Source of the DNA: CAZYAK01 sp964645935
GTDB taxonomy: Bacteria; Patescibacteriota; Gracilibacteria; Peribacterales; Peribacteraceae
Assembly (NCBI GenBank): GCA_964645935.1
Contig: CAZYAK010000075.1
Location: forward strand, 1-6,686
Direction: 5' to 3'
DNA: 6,686 bases
Shown here one piece after another: positions 1 through 5,794 of the stretch (its first letter is position 1; each line of letters starts with the position of its first letter). The position numbers and the translations under genes were made by a program. Below the pieces are notes generated by a model. It made no database searches. It saw nothing but the letters and a program-made list of their open reading frames with translations, and was not told the DNA's origin.

Positions 1-20
1 TTCGATTTCCCATCGCTCAT
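1..20 (-). CDS. 5' end of a divergent gene of unknown function (partial)
   Basis: Only the first six codons are inside the window, reading MSDGKS from an ATG at 20-18, so no function can be assigned. The start is supported by a perfect AAGGAG Shine-Dalgarno at 34-29 on the same strand, 8 nt ahead of the ATG, which is ideal spacing. The gene is transcribed away from the PvcA-like gene and shares its control region, so joint regulation is possible. An alternative in-register ATG is not better placed. The call rests on the ribosome binding site and start codon alone; a chance match cannot be excluded. Confidence 0.5.
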
Positions 21-28
21 GATGGGGT

Positions 29-34
29 CTCCTT
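29..34 (-). promoter_or_regulatory. Strong Shine-Dalgarno of the divergent gene
   Basis: The minus strand reads AAGGAG here, 8 nt before an ATG at position 20. It is the main evidence that a gene leaves the window on the left. The PvcA-like and methyltransferase genes and the right-hand operon, by contrast, show little or no Shine-Dalgarno. Confidence 0.5.
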
Positions 35-99
35 GTGGAGGGGGTGAATCCCCGCGGACCGGGCGCCTCGATGGCGCCTTTCGGTCTAGGGGCGCGCAT

Positions 100-127
100 C
101 TTGCAAGAAGGTTATGCGGCTTGCAAG
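100..127. promoter_or_regulatory. Twin palindromic CTTGCAAG boxes, candidate operator
   Basis: The perfect 8-bp palindrome CTTGCAAG occurs at 100-107 and again at 120-127, a centre-to-centre distance of exactly 20 bp, about two helical turns. The pair lies in the divergent intergenic region, 18 bp upstream of the -35 box at 146. Repeated palindromes on one face of the helix immediately upstream of a promoter are typical of a dimeric regulator's binding site. The regulator is unknown. The half-site TGCAA recurs once more at 166-170, next to the -10 box. Confidence 0.4.
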
Positions 128-145
128 GATCTTCCCGGGGCATTT

Positions 146-173
146 TTGACAAATTCTATTTATCATGCAAAAT
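146..173 (+). promoter_or_regulatory. Sigma-70-type promoter for the PvcA-like gene
   Basis: A perfect -35 box TTGACA (146-151) is followed after 16 bp by CAAAAT (168-173), a 4/6 match to TATAAT that keeps the important second A and final T. The region from about 141 to 173 is AT-rich in otherwise GC-rich surroundings. The expected transcript would begin near 180, leaving a leader of roughly 15-20 nt before the ATG at 197. This argues against starting the gene further upstream. Confidence 0.6.
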
Positions 174-196
174 GCACGCTCTTTTCCTGCACACCC

Positions 197-1387
197 ATGC
201 TGGAGCACCTGCCGATGGCCCATGAGCTGGAGGACGGCGAGCGCACCACGGAGCACCCCGGTCTCCTGGAGACCGTGCGCCTGATGCGCGACTCGTTCGC
301 GGGAGCGGACAAATCGGCGTCGAACACCACGCCGCTGGCCGAGCGCATCGTGCACCGGATGATCGGCACCAAGCAGACCAAGCTCGCGGGCGTGGATGAA
401 GCGTCCTTCAATCTGCTCGTCGCGCAGGTGCAGCCGTTCGTGGAACGCGACGTGCCCATCCCCATGACCACGGCGACGGGCGCGATGAAGGACAAGAGCA
501 GGTATCTGGAGGGCCAGGGTCCCGACGTGGCCGAGCTGATGGCCCTGTCCATGATGCACGCGCTGGGCGGCGCGGTGCGGGAGGTGTACTCGCCGGGCGT
601 GCGCATGCAGATGGTGCTGGAGGATCTGGGCGACGTGTACCTCAACGCCGACGTGCCCGGCACGGCGGAGCTCGTGACGGTCTACACTCAGCGCCTCACC
701 ACGCTTATCCGCACGCTGGAGTGCCTGAGCGGCGTGGTGCTGCCGGTCAAGGAGAGCGCGCTGCTCGGCGATCGTCCCGAGGCCGCGTCTGAGGGCTTCG
801 CCGCCGCCGCGGACCGCTACCGGAACCTCTTCCAGGCGTACCTGGCCGAGAGCGACGAGTGCCCCGAGGACGGCTGGACGAAACTGGCCAGCTACCAGCA
901 GCTCGTCCACGAGGGCTGGTTGGGCACCATCCCCCAGGAGATGCGCGACTTCTACTACGAGCGCTCGGCGCTCATTCACGAGACCCGCGACGCCGACCGC
1001 CACCGCGACAACCTCGCGCGGCTCTTCGCGGCGGTACTGGCGCGCAAGAAGTCCGGCATCATCCAGCAGACGGCGTCCATCGATCCCGCGTACGCCGAGA
1101 TGCCGGGCGCGCAGCCCGTGCGCTTCTCGTTCGCGGCGCCCACTCCCGGCATGCCCACTCGCGCCGGACGCGTCTTCTTGCGTCCGATGCCTCGCAGCAT
1201 CTGCAGCAAGGGCATCCCCTTCTGGTGTGCGGACGGCGTGCTCGTCAGCCGGCAGGAGGACGGCGCCGTGCGGTATCCGGGGATCCGCGGGCGCAACGAT
1301 CCCCTCTTCGCGGGCATGCGCTCCATCCGCGGAAAGCTGACGCTGGCGGGCCAGGAGATCGACGCGGCGCTGCTGCGCGAGGCGTGA
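197..1387 (+). CDS. PvcA/DIT1-like protein, possible isocyanide (isonitrile) synthase
   Basis: The product is 396 aa from the ATG at 197. That start was chosen because the promoter at 146-173 lies inside any longer version; ATG 215 is an alternative. Neither has a clear Shine-Dalgarno. Family resemblance, judged by eye: PIP at about residues 87-89, a Lys/Arg-rich stretch leading to LEGQGPDVAELMAL (about 104-117), REVYSPG (about 128-134), and late segments PVRFSFAAP (about 307-315) and GIPFWCADGVLV (about 339-350). These fall in the order of the PvcA/Dit1 family's FPxKxxN..LGxxPDxAE, YxPGxR, RLSIHP and TPWH segments. Family members convert the amino group of Tyr or Trp to an isonitrile using a ribulose-5-phosphate carbon. 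Here the FPxK and SIHP motifs are changed and the chain is longer than the usual roughly 330 aa, so activity or substrate may differ. No PvcB-type oxygenase is visible. There is no signal peptide or membrane segment, so it is probably cytosolic. Confidence 0.5.
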   Translation: MLEHLPMAHELEDGERTTEHPGLLETVRLMRDSFAGADKSASNTTPLAERIVHRMIGTKQTKLAGVDEASFNLLVAQVQPFVERDVPIPMTTATGAMKDKSRYLEGQGPDVAELMALSMMHALGGAVREVYSPGVRMQMVLEDLGDVYLNADVPGTAELVTVYTQRLTTLIRTLECLSGVVLPVKESALLGDRPEAASEGFAAAADRYRNLFQAYLAESDECPEDGWTKLASYQQLVHEGWLGTIPQEMRDFYYERSALIHETRDADRHRDNLARLFAAVLARKKSGIIQQTASIDPAYAEMPGAQPVRFSFAAPTPGMPTRAGRVFLRPMPRSICSKGIPFWCADGVLVSRQEDGAVRYPGIRGRNDPLFAGMRSIRGKLTLAGQEIDAALLREA

Positions 1388-1404
1388 GGTGCGCGTCCAT
1401 CCGC

Positions 1405-1410
1405 TACACT
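1405..1410 (+). promoter_or_regulatory. Possible -10 box directly upstream of the methyltransferase gene
   Basis: TACACT (4/6 match to TATAAT) lies 8 nt before the ATG at 1419, in the 31-bp gap after the PvcA-like gene. Transcription would then begin at or next to the start codon, giving a leaderless message, which fits the absence of a Shine-Dalgarno. No convincing -35 box is seen at the right distance, so this may be chance. Confidence 0.25.
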
Positions 1411-1418
1411 CCCCCGCG

Positions 1419-2282
1419 ATGTCCGACACCTACGCCCTCCTTGACTTCGGTAACGGACGCCGCTTGGAGCAGTGGGGCGCGTACCGCCTCGTGCGGCCCG
1501 ACCCCACCGCCATCGGTCCGGCCATCCACCCGCGCCTCTGGGCGAGCCCTGATGCCGTCTACGATGGTGAGAAAGGCAGGGGCCGGTGGGTGACCCCGAG
1601 TTCCCTCCCCGAAGGCTGGCAGGTGGCCTTCGGCGACCTCCACCTGCTCGCGGGCCTCTCGCCGTACAAGCACACCGGCATCTTCCCGGAGCAGGCCGCC
1701 AACTGGGCCTGGATGCGCGAGCGCGCCGGCAAGGCCGGGCGTCCCCTCTCCGTGCTCAACCTCTTCGCCTACACCGGCGGCGCCACTGTCGGGCTGGCGA
1801 AAGACGGCCATCGTGTCACGCACGTGGACGCCTCCCGCCCCGCCATCGGTTGGGCGCGCGAGAACGCCGCGCTCAACGCCGTGCCCGCCGACGCGGTGCG
1901 CTGGATGCTGGAGGACGCACCACGCTTTGCCTCGCGGGAGAAAAAGCGTGGCAAGCGCTACGACGCCATCCTGCTCGATCCGCCTGCCTACGGCCACGCC
2001 CCCGAAGGCGGAAAAGCGTGGCGCGCGGAGCGTGACCTGGCTCCCCTCCTCGAGACCTGTGCCGCACTGCTCTCCGACCAGCCCGCGTTCCTCGTGCTCA
2101 ACGGCTACGCCCACGGCGACACGCCCGAGAGCTTCCGCCGCCTGCTGCACGCCGTGCTCAAGACCCACGCGCCACACCTCAAGCGCTTCCTCCTAGATGT
2201 GGCGGAGCTCCCGCTGCGCGCGAGCGACGGCCGCTCGCTCTCGACGGGTGTGGCCGCACGCGTCTCCTTCGAGGCCTCCTAG
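1419..2282 (+). CDS. Class I SAM-dependent methyltransferase, RlmI-like (COG1092 type), short form
   Basis: The 287-aa product has a clear Rossmann methyltransferase core: KHTGIFPEQ (84-92), SAM-binding motif I LNLFAYTGGATVGLA (113-127), an acidic end of the second strand in HVDAS (135-139), NAALNAV (149-155), and motif IV DPPAYG (187-192). The C-terminal GRSLSTGVAAR also fits. This layout matches RlmI-type enzymes, which make m5C in 23S rRNA, and related RNA methyltransferases. Those are usually near 390-400 aa and carry an N-terminal PUA domain that is missing here, so the target cannot be stated. The start is the ATG giving MSDTYALLDFGNG; the longer version begins within the gap 2 nt after the preceding stop and has no support. 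It lies 31 bp after the PvcA-like gene on the same strand and may be cotranscribed with it. Confidence 0.85.
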   Translation: MSDTYALLDFGNGRRLEQWGAYRLVRPDPTAIGPAIHPRLWASPDAVYDGEKGRGRWVTPSSLPEGWQVAFGDLHLLAGLSPYKHTGIFPEQAANWAWMRERAGKAGRPLSVLNLFAYTGGATVGLAKDGHRVTHVDASRPAIGWARENAALNAVPADAVRWMLEDAPRFASREKKRGKRYDAILLDPPAYGHAPEGGKAWRAERDLAPLLETCAALLSDQPAFLVLNGYAHGDTPESFRRLLHAVLKTHAPHLKRFLLDVAELPLRASDGRSLSTGVAARVSFEAS

Positions 2283-2326
2283 GCAGCCTCCACGATGGCG
2301 CGGCATCCTTTACCGAGCCCTGCGCC

Positions 2327-2353
2327 TTGCTCCTCCGTTCTCCGCTGTATGCT
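2327..2353 (+). promoter_or_regulatory. Weak candidate promoter in the 163-bp gap before the HTH gene
   Basis: TTGCTC (2327-2332) and TATGCT (2348-2353) are separated by 15 bp, which is shorter than ideal. They are the best promoter-like pair in the gap 2283-2445. If used, the leader would be about 85 nt. No terminator, RNA gene or other convincing element was seen in this gap. Confidence 0.25.
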
Positions 2354-2434
2354 GGAGCTGGGTGTGCATTTCGCCATGTCTCGGCTCCCCTGCCCTCCGA
2401 ATTTCCGGATGAAGCCCTTCACGGACGCCTCCAT

Positions 2435-2440
2435 GGAGGT
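2435..2440 (+). promoter_or_regulatory. Shine-Dalgarno GGAGGT deciding a GTG start
   Basis: GGAGGT ends 5 nt before a GTG at 2446 and 14 nt before the ATG at 2455. The spacing favours the GTG start, adding only three residues to the protein. Confidence 0.5.
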
Positions 2441-2445
2441 GTACG

Positions 2446-3006
2446 GTGCGCGCCATGGACACCCCCCTGCTCACCATCGCCGATGCCGTGGAGAAGACCG
2501 GCCGCTCCCCCAGCACCATTCGCCGCCTCATCCGCACTATCACCGACACCGAGGCCCACCCTGACCGTGCCGGCGTCACCCCCACCACAGACGAGGTGGA
2601 GGCACTGAAGAAGCAGGGCGAGAACTTCACCTGGAAGATCCGCGAGGAGGTGCTGCTCAAGCATTTGAAAGGAGCCCCCAAAGACGAGAAAAAGTCCGCG
2701 CCGCTCTCGGCCGACGGCAAGGAAGACATTCTCCAGATCCTGCATCGGGAACTGGAGATCAAAAACCAGCAGATCGAGAAGCAGTGGGAAGTGATCCACG
2801 CGCTCAACGACCGTCTGCGCGAGGGCAATATTCTCATGGGCTCCCTGCAGAAGCGCCTGACGCTCCCGAGCGCCGATGCGTCGGCCCAAGATGCCGTGGA
2901 AGCCGCGCCCGTTACGGTCTCCGCGGAGGCCTCCCAGAAGGGCTCCTCGTCAGGCTCGGCAAAGAAGCCCTCCAAGAAGGGCTTGATGCGCTTCTTCGGG
3001 CGCTGA
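2446..3006 (+). CDS. Helix-turn-helix and coiled-coil protein, putative DNA-binding protein
   Basis: The 186-aa product has three parts. Residues about 9-32 (LTIADAVEKTGRSPSTIRRL) read as a helix-turn-helix of the MerR/excisionase kind. A second short segment, FTWKIREEVLLKHL (61-74), resembles the part that completes such a winged domain. Residues about 92-137 form a long amphipathic helix with heptad spacing (ELEIKNQQIEKQWEVIHALNDRL), probably a dimerising coiled coil. A low-complexity Ser/Ala linker follows, then a basic tail KKPSKKGLMRFFGR. The plan recalls HTH plus coiled-coil proteins of plasmids and phages (DUF536-like), where the role is regulation or segregation, but membership is not proven. 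The start is GTG 2446 behind GGAGGT; ATG 2455 is possible. The next gene begins 57 bp downstream on the same strand. Confidence 0.7.
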   Translation: MRAMDTPLLTIADAVEKTGRSPSTIRRLIRTITDTEAHPDRAGVTPTTDEVEALKKQGENFTWKIREEVLLKHLKGAPKDEKKSAPLSADGKEDILQILHRELEIKNQQIEKQWEVIHALNDRLREGNILMGSLQKRLTLPSADASAQDAVEAAPVTVSAEASQKGSSSGSAKKPSKKGLMRFFGR

Positions 3007-3046
3007 GCCGCCTCCGCACGGGGCAACACACGCGGAGTTCGGCGTG

Positions 3047-3052
3047 AAGGAG
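3047..3052 (+). promoter_or_regulatory. AAGGAG Shine-Dalgarno of the kinase-like gene
   Basis: AAGGAG ends 11 nt before the GTG at 3064, slightly long but the only strong ribosome-binding sequence in the gap. The alternative ATG at 3091 has only AGGA 10 nt upstream. Confidence 0.4.
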
Positions 3053-3063
3053 TTGCCGGAACG

Positions 3064-3777
3064 GTGTTCGTCCTCCAGGATTCCGCGTCCATGGGGCTTT
3101 CTTCTACCGAGACCCGGCATTACGAGCAGGTCGGCATCGATCCCGCGCACGTGAAAGACGTCCTCGGCGTGGGGGCCCAAAACCTCGTGCGGCGCCTGGA
3201 GGTGCCTGGCGCCCCACATCCGCAGGTCATCAAGTCCCCCCTCATCCAGGTGCGTCCGTGGCACCCCTACTCACTCACCGTAGCCCGCATCCTCAGTCAG
3301 ACGTACAAAGACGCCCGGCAGCAGTTTGACGACTGCAAGAAGCACCTACAGCCCTACATGGTGAACACGGACTTTGCCAAGGACCCCAAGAGCCCCCGCT
3401 TCAGCGTGGTGCAAGATCTCCTCGCCATGGAGGAACTGACGCCGGAGATCAGTGCGGCGCGCGAGGATGTGCGCCTGCAGCTGGCGGACCTCTTCCGGCG
3501 CAACGGTGCGATGCTCAAGAGCACCGGATCCTGGCTGGACGCTATGGGTTTTAAGGCCTCCAAGTTCGCCTGGTTCCTCGCCTCAGGGCGTCCATATTTA
3601 GAGAACGTGGTACTGCTCCGCGGCACGCTCAACGTGCGCGTGTTTGACTATGGCCTATTCCCGGAGCCTTCCAAGGCTCCTACGGGCCTCCGATGGTACT
3701 TTCACGGCCTCCTGGCCGCCCAGCGCGCCAACGCGCGCGGCTATGGCTTTGAGTTCGACCCAAGCAGCCAGGTGTAG
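3064..3777 (+). CDS. Protein-kinase-fold-like protein, possibly a pseudokinase
   Basis: The 237-aa product has no recognised name, but the order of its segments suggests a small protein-kinase-like fold. Residues 34-39 (LGVGAQ) could be a glycine-rich loop. K57 in QVIKSPL sits where the ATP-binding lysine would be. A helix (about 70-95) and a strand ending SVVQDLL (114-120) fit helix C and the hinge. ENVVLL (180-185) followed by a strand into DYG (195-197) resembles the catalytic-loop Asn and the DFG metal-binding motif. A clear HRD-type catalytic Asp is not visible, so it may be inactive or atypical. The lobe after DYG is very short, about 40 residues. The start is uncertain: GTG 3064 has AAGGAG 11 nt upstream, while ATG 3091 would remove 9 residues. 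The gene follows the HTH gene by 57 bp and ends 4 nt from the convergent gene. Confidence 0.5.
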   Translation: MFVLQDSASMGLSSTETRHYEQVGIDPAHVKDVLGVGAQNLVRRLEVPGAPHPQVIKSPLIQVRPWHPYSLTVARILSQTYKDARQQFDDCKKHLQPYMVNTDFAKDPKSPRFSVVQDLLAMEELTPEISAAREDVRLQLADLFRRNGAMLKSTGSWLDAMGFKASKFAWFLASGRPYLENVVLLRGTLNVRVFDYGLFPEPSKAPTGLRWYFHGLLAAQRANARGYGFEFDPSSQV

Positions 3778-3781
3778 GGCC

Positions 3782-5380
3782 TCAGGGTGAGAGCGGGGCG
3801 AGCACGATCCGCGTGCCGTTATCCCGCAGGCGCCGGCCCCGGACGTCGGGCATGCGGTCCAGGAAGGTCTGGATGCCCGGGATGCGCCCGGTGCGGCCGA
3901 GCGCGGCAGGCACGTAGGCGGCGCGGAGGTTCGCGAGAGCCGTCGTGAATTCGCTGTTGCCGCCGAGGTTCTCGTCATCGAGCGTCCTGCCGAGGCGCAG
4001 CACCTCTTGGGCGTGGCGCTGGAGCGTCTGGGCCGGCGTGCTCGGAAGGTTGGCCACGCGGTACAGCTGTAGCTGCCCCGTGGGGTTCTCGGCGAAACGG
4101 AAGTCGATGGTCGGCTGCACATGCAAGAGACGCTCGTTCATGCGCAGCAGGAGGGTCGCTTGTGTGCCGTTGGCGCGGGCGTTGGCGAAGAGCTCGCGGA
4201 TGTTCTTGCGGCCCTGTCCTTCCGGCATCGTGGGATGCGTCTCTTCCGTGACCTGGTGGCCGGTCACGAGGGCGTTGAGCGTGCCCAGGTGGGCATCCGT
4301 TCCGCTCGCGGGGCGACCTTGGTCGCCCTCGGCGGCGGTGATCACGGATCCCACGAAGCTCGCTGCGGGATCGTACCCGTAGAGCTCGGAGCCGTCGTAG
4401 ATCGCTCGGAGCTCGGGGCTGACATCCTCGTACCGCTCCTGTTGTTCTTGGTTCTGGCGCACGGCGATTCTTCCCAGTGTGATTGGCGGGCGTTCCTCCG
4501 TTTGCGGGACGGGAGCCGGCACGGGGTTCTCCGTAGGAACCGGCGTGTCTCCGAGACTGAGGCTCGTGACAGGCTGCAACGTGCGCATCTGGCCGCCGGA
4601 ATCGATGCCTACGCGCGGATGGCCCGAGATACCCGGGAAGAGGCGCGCGATGAGCGAGGGCCGGTTGAGGCGGTCCATGCGCGTATTCTCGGTGGCGCAG
4701 AACGTGCGCTTAAACTCATCCAGCTCGGCGGTGGCGTCTGTCATCACGCCCGTCTGCGGATTGCGCCGCACCACACGCTCGGTGCGGGCGGCGTTATCGA
4801 AGGTGATGATGAATCCCCTGTTTCCAAATTGCGTAGCGTAGCGGGTCAGCGCCGCCTGCATTTCGGCCAGCTCGGGGCCCGTCAGTACGCGGTAGGGCGA
4901 TTGCTCGGTATGCACGCCGATGTTCGCGTCGTCGAATTGGCCGGGGTTGCGGAGCAGGATCGTGGTTCCTGCGGGGGCTGTGGCCCGGAGGCGAGTGTTT
5001 TCTGTACGGCACCACTGTGCCTTGAACTCGAAGACCTCCCGGCGAAACACGGGTTCGTTTTGGAACCGCAGCAGGAAAGTATTCGCGCTCGGGGTTCCCG
5101 GGATAAAGCCGAAGCGCTGGCCCAACGCTTGGCGGTAGTTCTCTTCCGTGCGCAGGAGATCTGCGGAGTTGGCGACCACGCGCTCCTGCGTGGCGGCCAC
5201 GGTTGAGCGGTAGTTGCGCAGTCGCTCCTCCGTGACGTGCACGGTGTTTGCCACGTGGTTGTGGGCACTGAAGGCGTGCTCGGTCTCCGGTGCCATCGTC
5301 AGCGACGTGGGCACGTCCGGAGAGGGCACCATACCGAGAAGGCGGTGCTCGTGGACGGAGAAGAGGAAGCGCTGTGCCAT
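3782..5380 (-). CDS. Unknown 532-aa protein with an internal duplication
   Basis: The family is not recognised. There is no signal peptide or membrane helix. After a His-rich N-terminus and a helical segment (about 48-88), two related blocks occur: EFKAQWCRTENTRL (about 118-131) and EFKRTFCATENTRM (about 222-235), each preceded by an F-x-x-x-F-x-N strand (TFLLRFQN and GFIITFDN). The period is 104 residues, so this looks like a tandem domain duplication. A Pro/Glu-rich linker (about 278-300) separates it from a C-terminal region (about 300-532) with TLLLRMNERLL, an FRFAENP segment and a helical end; this may hold a third, degenerate copy. The ATG at 5380 was chosen, 2 nt after the stop of the upstream gene; a TTG at 5386 overlapping that stop would add two residues. 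A weak AGG lies 7 nt before the ATG. Translational coupling to the 126-aa gene is likely. Confidence 0.8.
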   Translation of the reverse strand: MAQRFLFSVHEHRLLGMVPSPDVPTSLTMAPETEHAFSAHNHVANTVHVTEERLRNYRSTVAATQERVVANSADLLRTEENYRQALGQRFGFIPGTPSANTFLLRFQNEPVFRREVFEFKAQWCRTENTRLRATAPAGTTILLRNPGQFDDANIGVHTEQSPYRVLTGPELAEMQAALTRYATQFGNRGFIITFDNAARTERVVRRNPQTGVMTDATAELDEFKRTFCATENTRMDRLNRPSLIARLFPGISGHPRVGIDSGGQMRTLQPVTSLSLGDTPVPTENPVPAPVPQTEERPPITLGRIAVRQNQEQQERYEDVSPELRAIYDGSELYGYDPAASFVGSVITAAEGDQGRPASGTDAHLGTLNALVTGHQVTEETHPTMPEGQGRKNIRELFANARANGTQATLLLRMNERLLHVQPTIDFRFAENPTGQLQLYRVANLPSTPAQTLQRHAQEVLRLGRTLDDENLGGNSEFTTALANLRAAYVPAALGRTGRIPGIQTFLDRMPDVRGRRLRDNGTRIVLAPLSP

Positions 5381-5382
5381 GG

Positions 5383-5763
5383 TCAAGCCTGGGAAATGGC
5401 GGATTGGATGGACGACATGAAGCTGGTCTCCTCTGTACGGCTGTTTTGCTCCAGGGAGACGTTGGCTTCGCGGTGGAAGGCGTGGGCCTGGGTCTGGATG
5501 TCCGTCAGGTAGGCCACGAAGGCCTTTTCGTAGAGCTCAAACGCACGCTTGTAGCGGGCGTCGCGCTGTTCCTTCTCTGCGGGTGTCTCGTTGGCATACT
5601 TGGCCGTGAGGCCGGGCAGCGCGGAGGTGAGCAGCTCGGGCTCGATGCCGGCCATCAGCATGTTGTAGACCTCCTCTCCGCTAGGGATGACGGGTGCGGC
5701 CGTGCCGGTCGTGGCGCTCACCGCTGCGGGCGCGTAGCCGATGCCGGGATCAAACGAGGTCAT
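5383..5763 (-). CDS. Unknown 126-aa helical protein, first gene of a two-gene operon
   Basis: The family is not recognised. An Ala/Thr/Pro-rich, probably flexible N-terminus (residues 1-28) leads into a largely helical protein: EEVYNMLMAGIEPELL (30-45), a charged helix ETPAEKEQRDARYKRAFELYEKAFVAYL (about 59-86, partly quoted here by its ends), and a polar C-terminus rich in Ser, Glu and Gln. There is no signal peptide, membrane segment or catalytic motif. The start is ATG 5763, because a longer in-frame version from 5844 would place the promoter at 5795-5823 inside the coding sequence. No Shine-Dalgarno precedes it; the leader is pyrimidine-rich. Its stop lies 2 nt before the start of the 532-aa gene, so the two are probably made together and may act together. 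Confidence 0.75.
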   Translation of the reverse strand: MTSFDPGIGYAPAAVSATTGTAAPVIPSGEEVYNMLMAGIEPELLTSALPGLTAKYANETPAEKEQRDARYKRAFELYEKAFVAYLTDIQTQAHAFHREANVSLEQNSRTEETSFMSSIQSAISQA

Positions 5764-5794
5764 GAGGTGTGGGTGTGAGTGAGGGTTTCGGATG

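Noticed and set aside
35..196. Upstream extension of the PvcA-like gene
   Set aside because: The promoter TTGACA/CAAAAT and the palindromic boxes lie inside this stretch, and the extra residues show no family similarity.
86..1429. Long open frame on the minus strand opposite the PvcA-like gene
   Set aside because: Its product is Arg/His/Ala/Gly-rich with no motif, as expected for an antisense frame in GC-rich DNA. The plus-strand frame has family motifs and a promoter.
1940..2022. Repeated AAAAGCGTGGC within the methyltransferase gene
   Set aside because: The two copies fall in coding sequence encoding Lys/Arg/Trp-rich segments in different contexts; they are too short to indicate a repeat element.
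2271..2290. GAGGC/GCCTC hairpin around the methyltransferase stop codon as a terminator
   Set aside because: The stem is only 5 bp and no T tract follows.
3012..3037. CTCCGC...GCGGAG hairpin between the HTH and kinase-like genes as a terminator
   Set aside because: The stem is 6 bp with a 14-nt loop and no T run follows.
3663..3680. 8-bp inverted repeat GGAGCCTT/AAGGCTCC near the end of the kinase-like gene
   Set aside because: It lies wholly in coding sequence about 95 bp before the stop and has no T tail; it is probably chance.
4121..5206. Long open frame on the plus strand opposite the 532-aa gene
   Set aside because: Composition is biased (Arg, Gly, Ala, Val), with no start signal or domain. 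The minus-strand gene has balanced composition, internal repeats and operon linkage.
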